From the NCBI GenBank assembly GCA_022072245.1, contig JAJVIA010000031.1, positions 1 to 54,359 on the forward strand: a DNA stretch of 54,359 nt, in the 5' to 3' direction. The stretch comes from Anaerolineae bacterium (GTDB lineage Bacteria; Chloroflexota; Anaerolineae; UBA4142; SHND01). Under the pieces are notes generated by a model. The model was not told the origin of the DNA, ran no database searches, and saw only the letters and a program-made list of their open reading frames with translations. Below, piece by piece: positions 16,206 through 24,799 of this stretch (positions are counted from its first letter, which is position 1; each line of letters begins with the position of its first letter). Both the position numbers and the translations under genes were made by a program.

Positions 16206-17555
16206 TCAAATTGTACGTGAATCGGCGCGGGGGTCTTTGGGGTTTGTAGAATCCAGCGCCGCGAGCGCGCCGAGCAAAACGCGCGCGCCGCGCGTAATTT
16301 CTGTGGGCGTAGAAAATTCGCGCGGGTCGTGGCTGATGCCGCCGCGGCTGGGGATAAAAATCATGCCCGCCGGCGCGACGCGCGCGACGTGCGCGGCATC
16401 GTGTCCCGCGCCGCTCGGCATTTTCAGGGCGTCAAGATTCTGCGCCGCGCATACGCGCTCGATACTTTGGATGACGGCATCGGAAAAAGCGATGGGCGTT
16501 TCGTCGGTCAAAGTTTCGAGCTCCATGCCGATGCCGCGTTTGGACGCAATCCATTCCAGCGCGCGCGTGATGCTTTGCACGCAAGCGCGTTTCGCGTCCG
16601 CGTCCGCGCTGCGAATATCCACGCGCAGTTCGACGCGGCCCGGAATGGAATTCATCACATTCGGTTCCGCTTGAATCATGCCTACGGTGCCGACGACGCG
16701 CTGCGCCGCAAATTCATTCGCCAGCCGTTCGACCGCCAGAATCATTTCCGCGGCGGCGGCGAGCGCGTCATGGCGCAGCGGCATCGGCGTCGTGCCGGAA
16801 TGATTTTGCTCGCCGTTCAAAATAATTTGCAAACGCGTGGGCGCGGCGACGGCTGTCACGATGCCCAGCGGTTTGCCCGCGCGTTCCAAAACGGGCCCCT
16901 GCTCGATATGCAATTCCAAAAACGCGCGCACGCGCGTCCAATCGTAACGCGACGCGTCAATATCTTTATGCGCCGCCGCCAGCGCGGTGCGTTCCGTCGC
17001 AATTTTCGCGCCCGTCTCCCAGCCCTTTAATTCTTGGAGCGCGCGCGCCAGCAAGACTTTGCTGCGGTCGCGCGCAAACAATTCTTGTTTGGAAATTTCC
17101 GCGCCGGTCATGACGCGGCTGCCAAAGCCATAGCCCGCGCCAAAGCGCGCCGATTCTTCCATCGCAAAATTGATGACGTGCAGCGGCGCGTTCAGTCCGC
17201 CGTTCGCCTGAATCACGCGCGCACATTCCACCGCGCACAGCATGCCCACGATGCCGTCGTATTTGCCCGCGTTGACGACGGTATCAATATGCGAGCCGCA
17301 CGCGAGAATGGGCGCGTCCGGATTTTTGCCGCGCAAGACGCCGATGAGATTGCCCACCGCGTCGCGCTGAACTTGGAGCCCTGCCGCGCTCATCCATTCG
17401 CGCAGCCGCGCGCGGCCCGCCGCATCTTCGCGCGTGAACGCCAAACGCGTTACGCCGCCCTGCGGGGTGCGTCCGATTTCAGAGAGTTGTTCAATCTGAT
17501 GCGCGATGCGCGCGCCGTCAATTTGTTTCGTCCAATGCGCGTAATGGTCAGTCAT
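16206..17555 (-). CDS. M20-family amidohydrolase (allantoate amidohydrolase / N-carbamoyl-amino-acid hydrolase)
   Basis: 449 residues. Metal-site segments are in order: SHIDTVVNAGKYDG (His and bridging Asp), FAMEESARFG (Glu pair), LELHIEQGPVLE (His), and a C-terminal SGAGHDAAHVA (His). The dimerisation domain includes GEQNHSGTTPMPLRHDA, which identifies the hydantoinase/carbamoylase branch. Members hydrolyse allantoate, ureidoglycolate or N-carbamoyl amino acids, releasing ammonia and CO2. It lies just after the hydantoinase/allantoinase-type gene on the same strand, so the two probably act in sequence. The ATG at 17553-17555 is chosen; a TTG touching the upstream stop is an alternative. No clear Shine-Dalgarno precedes either. 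Confidence 0.9.
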   Translation of the reverse strand: MTDHYAHWTKQIDGARIAHQIEQLSEIGRTPQGGVTRLAFTREDAAGRARLREWMSAAGLQVQRDAVGNLIGVLRGKNPDAPILACGSHIDTVVNAGKYDGIVGMLCAVECARVIQANGGLNAPLHVINFAMEESARFGAGYGFGSRVMTGAEISKQELFARDRSKVLLARALQELKGWETGAKIATERTALAAAHKDIDASRYDWTRVRAFLELHIEQGPVLERAGKPLGIVTAVAAPTRLQIILNGEQNHSGTTPMPLRHDALAAAAEMILAVERLANEFAAQRVVGTVGMIQAEPNVMNSIPGRVELRVDIRSADADAKRACVQSITRALEWIASKRGIGMELETLTDETPIAFSDAVIQSIERVCAAQNLDALKMPSGAGHDAAHVARVAPAGMIFIPSRGGISHDPREFSTPTEITRGARVLLGALAALDSTNPKDPRADSRTI

Positions 17556-17585
17556 CGTAGAATCCGCGCCGCGTTGCGGTTTCAA

Positions 17586-18932
17586 TCATTTGTAGAAATG
17601 CGACGTATCCGTTTTCAAAAATTGCGCGCCGCCGCGCGCGCCGCGCAGTTCGCCGTTTTCAACCAAGATGCAGCCGCGCTGCATCGTCAATTCCACCGCG
17701 CCCGTAACCGTTTTATCGGCATAGAGCGTAAAGCCCGCTTTGGAATGTTGATTCGCTTGGGAGATGGTCCACGTTTTGGTCGGGTCAAAAATTACGAGGT
17801 CGGCGTCCGAATCCACTTGCAGCGCGCCCTTGCGCGGATAAAGTCCAAATGTTTTCGCGGGCGTTTCGCTCATTGCCGCAATCAAAGTCGGCAAGGTGAG
17901 ATTGCCTTGATTCACGCCGACGTGATAACACATGGGCAGCATCGTTTCGATTTGCGGCGCGCCGTACGCGGCGTCAAAAAAATTGTCGTCGGACTTTTTG
18001 ACTTTGGGCGCGTGGTCGCTGCCAATCGTCGTCAGGATGCCTTCGCGCAAACCTTGCCACATGGCGGCGTTATCGTGCGCGTAACGCAGCGGCGGGCCAA
18101 TTTTGGCGGGCGCGCCGAGCGCCTGCGTCACCTCATCGGTGAGCGTAAGATATTGCGGACAGGTTTCGCCGACGACGCGCCAGCCGTTTTGTTTGGCGCG
18201 GCGCAGCGGTTCGAGATTTTCCGCCGCGCTATTGTGGACGATATACACCGCGCAGCCCATGACTTGGGCGATGCTGATGGCGCGATGCGTCGCTTCGGCT
18301 TCGAGCCGCGCGGGTCGCATTGCCGTGAACATTTTTTTGGAATCGAGTCCGGCGCGATTGTATTTGTCCTCTAAATAATCGGTGACGACGCCGTTCTCGC
18401 AATGCACGTTTACCAAACCGCGCTGCTGCGCGACGACATCCATCAGCGCCGCCATCCAATAATCGTCCGTCATCCATTTTAATTTCGCGTAGGTCATGAA
18501 TACTTTGAACGAGGCGATGCCGAGCGCGAACGCGGCTGGCACGTCGCCGATTTGATTGGCGACGTCGAACAAACCCGCGTGGATGCCAAAATCGAGCATG
18601 GAATTTTGCAGACCGTCGTCGCGGAAGGATTCGCATGTCGGAATAATTTTTTCGCCGGGCTTGACGTAGGCGTAATGAATGAGCGTGGTCACGCCGCCGA
18701 ACGCCGCGCCGATTGAGGTGTCGTATTTATCGTCGCTGTAAATCGGATGGACGTGCGCGTCAATGAGGCCCGGGAAAATATATTTGCCGTCCGCGTCAAT
18801 GACGCGCGCCGCGTCGAGCGTCAAGCGCGGCGCGCGGGCGACGATTTTTTCGCCGCGAATGCCAAGGTCGGCGCGCGTGATTTTGCCTTCGGCGACGACT
18901 AAACCGTTTGTGATGAGAAGGTCAACGGACAT
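17586..18932 (-). CDS. Dihydropyrimidinase / hydantoinase / allantoinase-type amidohydrolase
   Basis: 448 residues, a cyclic amidohydrolase with a two-metal site. Visible ligands: His60 and His62 in DAHVHP, Lys143 in SFKVFMTY (the lysine carbamylated in this family), His177 in NVHCENG, His233 in YIVHNS, and Asp306 in IGSDHAP. Members open cyclic amide rings: dihydropyrimidines, hydantoins or allantoin. SFKVFMTY and HCEN are closest to the dihydropyrimidinase/hydantoinase branch, but allantoin is attractive as substrate because the next gene resembles allantoate amidohydrolase and xanthine-dehydrogenase-like genes lie nearby. The gap to that next gene is only 30 bases. Substrate assignment is inference. 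Confidence 0.9.
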   Translation of the reverse strand: MSVDLLITNGLVVAEGKITRADLGIRGEKIVARAPRLTLDAARVIDADGKYIFPGLIDAHVHPIYSDDKYDTSIGAAFGGVTTLIHYAYVKPGEKIIPTCESFRDDGLQNSMLDFGIHAGLFDVANQIGDVPAAFALGIASFKVFMTYAKLKWMTDDYWMAALMDVVAQQRGLVNVHCENGVVTDYLEDKYNRAGLDSKKMFTAMRPARLEAEATHRAISIAQVMGCAVYIVHNSAAENLEPLRRAKQNGWRVVGETCPQYLTLTDEVTQALGAPAKIGPPLRYAHDNAAMWQGLREGILTTIGSDHAPKVKKSDDNFFDAAYGAPQIETMLPMCYHVGVNQGNLTLPTLIAAMSETPAKTFGLYPRKGALQVDSDADLVIFDPTKTWTISQANQHSKAGFTLYADKTVTGAVELTMQRGCILVENGELRGARGGAQFLKTDTSHFYK

Positions 18933-19029
18933 TTTTGTTTTCTCCCAATCTTAACGTCGTGATTTGATTGTGGTAATATGGATACAGCTGGATTCGTATC
19001 TATGGAAAATTTCAAGGAGCGAATGAACT

Positions 19030-19440
19030 ATGGCTTATACAGTGCGCGATTACATGAACAAACCGGTGATTGTGGTGGACCCGGAAACGCCTGTCGCTTC
19101 CGCGCTTTCGATTATGAAACGGCGCGGCATTCACAGTCTGGTCGTTGATTTGACCGAAGGCGCGAAAATTGCGTATGGCATTATCACCACAACCGACATT
19201 CGTGACAAGATTGCGATGGCGAAACGCGACCCCGCCGCGACGAATGTCGGCGAAATTATGACGACGCCCGTTCACGCCGCCAGTCCGCGCTGGACGCTTC
19301 AACAGTGCGCCGAAGAGATGTACACGCTGGGGATTCATCACATGCCTGTATTGGACGACGACGGTTTGGCGGTGGGGATGATTTCGGCGACGGACATTTT
19401 TTCGGCGGTGGAGGAAGCGGGGTGGGAGTCGTTGGGCTAG
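19030..19440 (+). CDS. CBS-domain pair protein
   Basis: 136 residues forming one Bateman module: CBS1 about 1-65 (VRDYMNKPVIVVDPETPV and GIITTTDIRDK) and CBS2 about 72-130 (VGEIMTTPVHAASPRWTL and GMISATDIFSAVEE). There is no attached effector domain. Such proteins bind adenine nucleotides and act as energy-state sensors. A good AAGGAGCG ribosome site precedes the ATG. A weak promoter (TTAACG at 18951, TAATAT at 18974) may drive it. It is transcribed alone, divergent from the hydantoinase-type gene, and closed by a strong terminator. Confidence 0.9.
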   Translation: MAYTVRDYMNKPVIVVDPETPVASALSIMKRRGIHSLVVDLTEGAKIAYGIITTTDIRDKIAMAKRDPAATNVGEIMTTPVHAASPRWTLQQCAEEMYTLGIHHMPVLDDDGLAVGMISATDIFSAVEEAGWESLG

Positions 19441-19465
19441 AAAATTTTGGGAAATGAAAATGGGC

Positions 19466-19492
19466 AAGCCCGCGCGCGCGCGGGCTTTTTTT
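19466..19492 (+). terminator. Intrinsic terminator after CBS gene
   Basis: A self-complementary stem (19466-19487, AAGCCCGCGCG paired with its complement) is followed by seven T residues (19486-19492). It lies 25 bases after the stop codon. Confidence 0.9.
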
Positions 19493-19516
19493 GTATTGCT
19501 TGATTTCCAATGTTTG

Positions 19517-21853
19517 TTAGGCGCTGCCGTGTTGGCGCTCAATCGCCTCCAACACGCGTTCGGGCGTCAAGGGCAATTGCGTCACGCGCGCGCCGATGGC
19601 GTTGGTCACGGCGTTCGCAATCGCGGGCGCCATTGGCGTTAACGCGGGTTCGCCGACGCCTTTGGCGCCAAAGGGTCCCAGTCCGGTGCCCGATTCCAAG
19701 ATAATGGTTTTTACTTCGGGAACGTCGCACGCGGTCGGCAAAAGATATTCCGCAAACGACGGCGTGAGCGTGACGCCGTTGACGATTTGAACGTCTTCGA
19801 GCAAGGCATAACCGAGGCCTTGCGCCGCGCCGCCTTCGATTTGTCCGACCACCGCCGCAGGATTCAACGCGCGTCCGACGTCGTGACACGCCGCGCTTTT
19901 TAGCACGCGCACCTCGCCGGTTTCCATGTCCACCGCGACTTCGACCGCCTGCGCGCCGAATGTGTAATCGGGCCAAATGTCGCCTTGCGCGTTGTCGGGG
20001 TCCAGTTTTTCGGTGAACGGCGCTTTGAACAAAGACAGATTCGCGCGCGGCAGCCCTTCCGCCGCGCATAGGGCAATCAATTGCGTCAGCGGCATCTTTT
20101 GCGTCGCGTCGTTTTTGTTAAAGACCGTACTATCGGCGAAATCAATTTCGGCGGGTTCACATTCAAAATGCTGTGACGCGCGTTCGGCGAGCGTTTTGCG
20201 TACCGCCATCGCCGCTTGATACGTCGCGTTGCCGGACATGTACATTTGCCGCGTGGCGGTCGTCGTTCCCGCGAGTGGCGTCAAGGCGGAATCGGTGCTG
20301 TACACCGTGATGCGTTCCATTGGCACGCCCAACACCTCGGCGCTAATTTGCGCGAGCGTATTGACTTGGCCGCCGCCAATGTCGGGGACGCCGCAGCGAA
20401 TCACGATGCTGCCGTCCATTTCCAAACCGACCCACGCTTGCGAGGTATCGTGAAACCAAGTGATGCGGCCGTAACTTTGCATGTAGGACGCGAGCCCGCG
20501 TCCGATTTTGACGTGCGGCGTTGGCGGCGGCGTGGGTTCGCCCAACGCGTCCCATGCGCGGTTGGCGCACTCTTCGAGCCAGACCGCGCCGCGAAACGCT
20601 TGACCGTTCGGCGTCGTGTCGCCCGCCTGGACGTAATTGAGCCGCCGTATTTCGCGCGGCGACATATTCAACGCGCGCGCGATTTCGTCCATGTGTTGTT
20701 CGTATGCCACGCACGCTTGCGCCGCGCCGAAACCGCGAAACGCCGACGTAAAAGTGTTGTTTGTCGCGACGGCGTACGCGTTGATGGTTACATGATTGAT
20801 TTTGTACGGACCCACCGCCGACGATGCCGCGTACAACAAAACATACGGCGAAAGATAAACGTACGCGCCCGAATCGGCGACGAGATTCACTTGCGACGCG
20901 AGGATGCGGCCGCTGCGCGTGACGCCCGTTTTGTGCGTGATGGTAAAGGGATGCCGTTTGCAGTGCGCGAGAATGGATTCTTCGCGCGTGTACACCAGCT
21001 TGACCGGACGGCGCGTTTTTAGGGCGGCGAGTCCGATAAATAATTCGACCGTAATATCTTCTTTGCCGCCAAAGCCGCCGCCGACGAGCGTGCCCATGAT
21101 ATGCACTTTGTTCTGCGGCAATTGCAGCGCCGCGGCGATGCTGCGAAAATGTTCGACGACCTGCGTGCTGACGCGAATCGTCAACACGTCATGCTCGTCC
21201 ACCCACGCAATGCCCGCTTCCGGTTCCAGATACGCGTGGTCAATGAATTGCGTTTTGTACGTGCCTTCTACAATCAAATCCGCGTCGCGCATTGCCGCGT
21301 CGGCGTCGCCTTTGAGGATGCGCCAGCGCGCGACAATGTTATCGGGTTCGGTGACAATGGGCGCGCCGGGCTGCATCGCCTCTTCGGGCGTATAGACGGC
21401 GGGATACGGTTCATAGACGACCTCAATCAAGTCCAGCGCTTGTTCCGCGAGCGCCAATTCTTCCGCCGCCACAACCGCGAGCGCTTCGCCCATAAAGCGT
21501 ACGCGGTCGTGCGCCAGAATCGGCGCGTCGGTGCCGGCGCGTTTGCTCGTGCCGGTGACGCCGGGAATATCGGTGGCGACGCGGTCGCCGGGCAAATCTT
21601 CCGCCGTTAGGACGCACACCACGCCCGGCAGCGCGCGCGCTTTGGAAACGTCTATCCGCACAATTTTTGCCGACGCATGTTGGGCGCGCAATACTTTGGC
21701 GTGCAGCATGTTAGGCATGACGTAATCGGCGGCGTACTGTGTCGCGCCGGTCACTTTGCCCATCGCGTCAATGCGCCGTAACGGTTTGCCGATTTGACGC
21801 AGTTCGGGCAGGTTGGCGATATTGGGTTGTTCGAGGTGATTCATGTTCGTCAT
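19517..21853 (-). CDS. Xanthine-dehydrogenase-family molybdopterin subunit (set B)
   Basis: 778 residues, the catalytic subunit of a three-subunit molybdenum hydroxylase. The N-terminal domain starts GKPLRRIDAMGKVTGATQYAADY. Active-site segments are all present: VGGGFGGKED (glycine loop, with the Lys-Glu pair found in xanthine dehydrogenase), AFRGFGAAQ (with the substrate-binding Arg), DIGGGQVNTLAQI, and GPFGAKGVGEPALTP, whose Glu is the catalytic base. The FRGFG form, and the absence of the AYxCSFR motif of CO dehydrogenases, favour a purine or similar heterocycle as substrate. It is the last gene of the six-gene minus-strand cluster and follows its FeS partner after 50 bases. Confidence 0.92.
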   Translation of the reverse strand: MTNMNHLEQPNIANLPELRQIGKPLRRIDAMGKVTGATQYAADYVMPNMLHAKVLRAQHASAKIVRIDVSKARALPGVVCVLTAEDLPGDRVATDIPGVTGTSKRAGTDAPILAHDRVRFMGEALAVVAAEELALAEQALDLIEVVYEPYPAVYTPEEAMQPGAPIVTEPDNIVARWRILKGDADAAMRDADLIVEGTYKTQFIDHAYLEPEAGIAWVDEHDVLTIRVSTQVVEHFRSIAAALQLPQNKVHIMGTLVGGGFGGKEDITVELFIGLAALKTRRPVKLVYTREESILAHCKRHPFTITHKTGVTRSGRILASQVNLVADSGAYVYLSPYVLLYAASSAVGPYKINHVTINAYAVATNNTFTSAFRGFGAAQACVAYEQHMDEIARALNMSPREIRRLNYVQAGDTTPNGQAFRGAVWLEECANRAWDALGEPTPPPTPHVKIGRGLASYMQSYGRITWFHDTSQAWVGLEMDGSIVIRCGVPDIGGGQVNTLAQISAEVLGVPMERITVYSTDSALTPLAGTTTATRQMYMSGNATYQAAMAVRKTLAERASQHFECEPAEIDFADSTVFNKNDATQKMPLTQLIALCAAEGLPRANLSLFKAPFTEKLDPDNAQGDIWPDYTFGAQAVEVAVDMETGEVRVLKSAACHDVGRALNPAAVVGQIEGGAAQGLGYALLEDVQIVNGVTLTPSFAEYLLPTACDVPEVKTIILESGTGLGPFGAKGVGEPALTPMAPAIANAVTNAIGARVTQLPLTPERVLEAIERQHGSA

Positions 21854-21903
21854 CTTTATGGGAATGAGTAAAGAATTTGCGCGCGCGAATTGAGGCGTTG
21901 CGT

Positions 21904-22386
21904 TTAGCCGCGCGAATCCACATTCAATTGCTTTGCCGCGTGTTCGATGGCTTCAAAGATGCGCGCATAGCCGGTGCAGCGACACAGGTTGCCGGAGAGC
22001 GCTTTACGCATTTCCGCTTCGGTCGGCTGGGGGCGTTCGTCGAGCAGCGCTTTGGCGGACATGATCATGCCGGGCGTGCAAAAGCCGCACTGCGCCGCGC
22101 CAAAATCGGCGAACGCGGTTTGCAGCGGATGCGGCTGGTCGGAGCTGCCTAAACCCGCAACGGTGAGAATATCCTGTCCTTCGGCGAGCCACGCGAGTTG
22201 GAGGCACGCATTGACGGCGATGCCATTGACCAAAACGGTGCAGGCGCCGCAATCGCCTTTTTCGCAGCCGCTTTTGACGTCGGTGTAACCGAGGTCGCGT
22301 AGGGCGCTCAATAAAGTTGTGTTGGGATTCAGCGCGACGTGATGCGTGCGATGATTGACCGAGAGGGTGACGAGTTTCGGATTCAT
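21904..22386 (-). CDS. [2Fe-2S] subunit of molybdenum hydroxylase (set B)
   Basis: 160 residues with both iron-sulfur sites. The plant-ferredoxin-like cluster is CEKGDCGAC plus a later Cys in NACLQL. The C-terminal four-helix cluster motif is CGFC and CRC (GAAQCGFCTPGM and LCRCTGYA). The subunit carries electrons from the molybdenum centre to the FAD subunit. It sits between the FAD gene and the large-subunit gene of the same set. The ATG has no strong ribosome site in the AT-rich repeat upstream. Confidence 0.95.
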   Translation of the reverse strand: MNPKLVTLSVNHRTHHVALNPNTTLLSALRDLGYTDVKSGCEKGDCGACTVLVNGIAVNACLQLAWLAEGQDILTVAGLGSSDQPHPLQTAFADFGAAQCGFCTPGMIMSAKALLDERPQPTEAEMRKALSGNLCRCTGYARIFEAIEHAAKQLNVDSRG

Positions 22387-22458
22387 TTTCGATTTTCGAT
22401 TTTCAATTTTCGATTTTCGATGGCTAAAGAATCTAGCGCGTCAATCGAAAATCTAAAA
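22387..22458. repeat. AT-rich GATTTTC-type repeat with inverted arms
   Basis: Degenerate tandem GATTTTC/AATTTTC units on one side and AATCGAAAATCTAAAATC on the other. Perfect 10-base arms, GATTTTCGAT (22412-22421) and ATCGAAAATC (22444-22453), can fold into a hairpin between the FAD and FeS genes. Related AAATC-rich spacers occur at 37256, 52442 and 53518. Confidence 0.75.
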
Positions 22459-23319
22459 TCACAAATTCTGCCACGCTTGTTCCAACATGCGCCGCGTATA
22501 GACATTTACCATGCGTCTGCGATATTTGGCGCTCGCGCGCAAATCGTCAATGGGCGAACATTCTGCGGCGGCGATGCGCGCGGCTTCTTTAAGGTTCGTT
22601 TCGCTGAAAATTTGTCCGCGCAAAATTTCTTCGGCGCGTTTGGCGCGCAGGGGGCGCGGAGCGACGGCGCCCAACGCGATACGCACATCGCGAATTTTTT
22701 CGCCTTCGCGCGCGAGCCACACCGCGACGCTGACGAGCGAAATCGCATCGGCTTGGCGCAGACCTAGTTTATAAAAACAGCTGCGCGTCGCGGACGAATT
22801 TTCTTTCGCCGGCAATTGAATGGCGTAAATGAGTTCATTTGCATTGCGCGCGGTTTTGCGCGGTCCGAGAAAAAAATCATCGAGCGCCAGCGTGCGCGTC
22901 CCGCTTGCGCTGACGAGTTCAATTTGCGCGTCGAGCGCGAGCAGCGGCGGTAACGTGTCGCCGGCGGGCGAAGCGCTGCCGATGTTGCCGCCGATGGTTC
23001 CGGCGTTGCGAATCATCGGATTGGCGAAAACGGACGCGGCTTGATGCAGCGCGCGGTATGGCGTCAACAACGGATGTTTCAAAAATTCCGCGATGGGAGT
23101 GGAGGCGCCGACGCGGACGTGTCCGTTTACGCGCGCGACGCCGCGCAATTCATTCACCTTTTGTAGGGCGATCAAGACATCGGGCTGGACGCGTTTGGCG
23201 CGCAAGTCCACGAGCAGGTCCGTGCCGCCGCCAAGCGGACGCCGCGCGGCGTCGTTTTGCGCCAGCGCGTCGAGCGCGTCGGGCAAAGTTTTGGGTTGAA
23301 GCAATTCAAATTCGCGCAT
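22459..23319 (-). CDS. FAD subunit of molybdenum hydroxylase (set B)
   Basis: 286 residues, the CoxM/XdhB-type flavoprotein. The FAD-binding N-terminal motif is RPLGGGTDLLVDLRA, and the TIGGNIGSASPAGDT segment contacts the flavin. The CO_deh_flav_C domain fills the last third (LGAVAPRPLRAKRAEEIL). It passes electrons to NAD+ or another acceptor. The ATG at 23317-23319, with GAAAGG upstream, is chosen because homology begins with MREFELLQPKTL. A longer open frame overlaps the preceding FeS gene and is spurious. Confidence 0.93.
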   Translation of the reverse strand: MREFELLQPKTLPDALDALAQNDAARRPLGGGTDLLVDLRAKRVQPDVLIALQKVNELRGVARVNGHVRVGASTPIAEFLKHPLLTPYRALHQAASVFANPMIRNAGTIGGNIGSASPAGDTLPPLLALDAQIELVSASGTRTLALDDFFLGPRKTARNANELIYAIQLPAKENSSATRSCFYKLGLRQADAISLVSVAVWLAREGEKIRDVRIALGAVAPRPLRAKRAEEILRGQIFSETNLKEAARIAAAECSPIDDLRASAKYRRRMVNVYTRRMLEQAWQNL

Positions 23320-23329
23320 GGTGAACCTT

Positions 23330-23812
23330 TCAGGCGGTTTCTTGGCGTTCCATTTCGGCGGCGTCCAGCGCCGCGCGCACGATGCTCGCATAGCCGGTGC
23401 AGCGGCACAGATTGCCGCGCAAGTAATCGCGCACTTGGGTTTCGGTTGGCTGCGGATTTTCATTCAACAGGGCGCGCGTCATCATGATCATGTCGGACGT
23501 GCAAAAGCCGCATTGGAACGCGCTCTGGCCCAAAAACGCTTCTTGAACGGCGTCGAGTTTGCCGTCGCGCGCGAGACCCTCAATCGTTAGAATGTCCGCG
23601 CCTTCGCACGCGAGCGCGAGCGTGAGACAGGCGAGGCGGGGCGCGCCGTTGACGTGAACGGTGCAAGCGCCGCACTCGCCGATGCCGCAGCCGTATTTTG
23701 TGCCGGTCAAAAATTCTTGCTCGCGCAGCGTGTTGAGCAAGAGTTCGTTGGGATACACGCGCCACTCGCGCGCTTCGCCGTTCAGAGTCAGGTGAATGGT
23801 TTTCTTGTCCAT
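23330..23812 (-). CDS. [2Fe-2S] subunit of molybdenum hydroxylase (set A)
   Basis: 160 residues with two [2Fe-2S] sites: CGIGECGACTVHVNG with ACLTL, and CGFC with CRC (AFQCGFCTSDM, LCRCTGYAS). It is a paralogue of the set B FeS subunit, identical in length but clearly diverged. It belongs with the FAD and large-subunit genes upstream of it. Only ten bases separate it from the set B FAD gene, so the two sets are almost certainly on one transcript. Confidence 0.95.
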   Translation of the reverse strand: MDKKTIHLTLNGEAREWRVYPNELLLNTLREQEFLTGTKYGCGIGECGACTVHVNGAPRLACLTLALACEGADILTIEGLARDGKLDAVQEAFLGQSAFQCGFCTSDMIMMTRALLNENPQPTETQVRDYLRGNLCRCTGYASIVRAALDAAEMERQETA

Positions 23813-23887
23813 GTGTGAAATCCGTAAATTCCAAGCGCGGCGCGCCGGTCAAGCGGCGCGCGCGTTAGGCGTTGGATGCTTTGCCGT

Positions 23888-24760
23888 TCACTGCGCGCGT
23901 TCCCACGCGCGCAACAGCGCGTCGCGCACAATCACCGCCGCGACTTGTTGGCGATATTCGCGCGTCGCGCGCACGTCGCTGATGGGCGAAATTTCTTGCG
24001 CGGCTTGTTTACCGATTTTTTCCGCGAGCGCGGGCGAAAAAGTTTCGCCGATGAGGTCGCGTTCGGCGCCGGCGGCGCGCACGGGCGTCGGCGCGACGGA
24101 ACCGAGCGCGATGCGCGCGTCGCGAATCGTATTGCCTTCGCGCGTGAGACGCGCCGCCGCGCAGACTTGGGAAATATCGGCGACGACGCGCGAGATTTTG
24201 ATGAACGCGCTGCCGCTGTGGGGCAGCGGCGCGGGAATGGAAATTTGCGCCAGCAATTCATCGGGCTGCATTGCGGTTTTGCCGGGACCCAGGAAAAAAC
24301 GTTCGAGCGGCAGAACGCGCTCTGCCGTTTTGGATTTGAGCGTGACGCGCGCGTCGTACGTCAATAGCGGCGGCGCGGAATCGGACGCGGGTGACGCGTT
24401 GCACAGATTGCCGCCGAGGGTCGCCATGTACATAATTTGGATGGAGCTGAATCCGTTGCACGCTTCGGCGAGGGCGTAGAGTTGCGGCAAGCGCCGATGA
24501 ATTTCTTGAATCGAGGTCGTCGCGCCAATGTCCAGACTGCCGTTTTGAGAAATGCCCTGCAGCGCGTTCACGTGCATTAGCGAAATCACCTGCGACGGTT
24601 GGCGGCGTTCCATTTTCATTTGCACGAGTAAATCGGTGCCGCCAGCCATGACGCGCGCGGAATCGCCGTATTGCGCGAGCAGTTCTGTGACCTCATAGAG
24701 CGTCGTCGGCGCGTGATAGTCGAATTCGGGATAGAGGATGTGCGTGTTAGTGGGTAACAT
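23888..24760 (-). CDS. FAD subunit of molybdenum hydroxylase (set A)
   Basis: 290 residues. FAD-binding segments: ARVMAGGTDLLVQMKM near residue 40 and TLGGNLCNASPASDS near 115. A C-terminal flavoprotein domain follows (SVAPTPVRAAGAERDL). The start at 24760, MLPTNTHILYPEFDYH, gives the family's usual N-terminus. It lies 39 bases after the set A large-subunit gene and 75 bases before its FeS partner. Confidence 0.93.
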   Translation of the reverse strand: MLPTNTHILYPEFDYHAPTTLYEVTELLAQYGDSARVMAGGTDLLVQMKMERRQPSQVISLMHVNALQGISQNGSLDIGATTSIQEIHRRLPQLYALAEACNGFSSIQIMYMATLGGNLCNASPASDSAPPLLTYDARVTLKSKTAERVLPLERFFLGPGKTAMQPDELLAQISIPAPLPHSGSAFIKISRVVADISQVCAAARLTREGNTIRDARIALGSVAPTPVRAAGAERDLIGETFSPALAEKIGKQAAQEISPISDVRATREYRQQVAAVIVRDALLRAWERAQ

Positions 24761-24799
24761 GAAACAATTCTCGATTTCTGATTTTGGAGCCGGTCTTGG

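Noticed and set aside
17555-17585. TTG start for the M20 amidohydrolase directly after the upstream stop
   Set aside because: The ten added residues have no family homology and no ribosome site supports the TTG; the ATG at 17555 fits the usual N-terminus better.
17034-18374. A 446-codon plus-strand open frame over the amidohydrolase genes
   Set aside because: Antisense to two genes with complete metal-site motifs; Arg-rich composition and no start signal.
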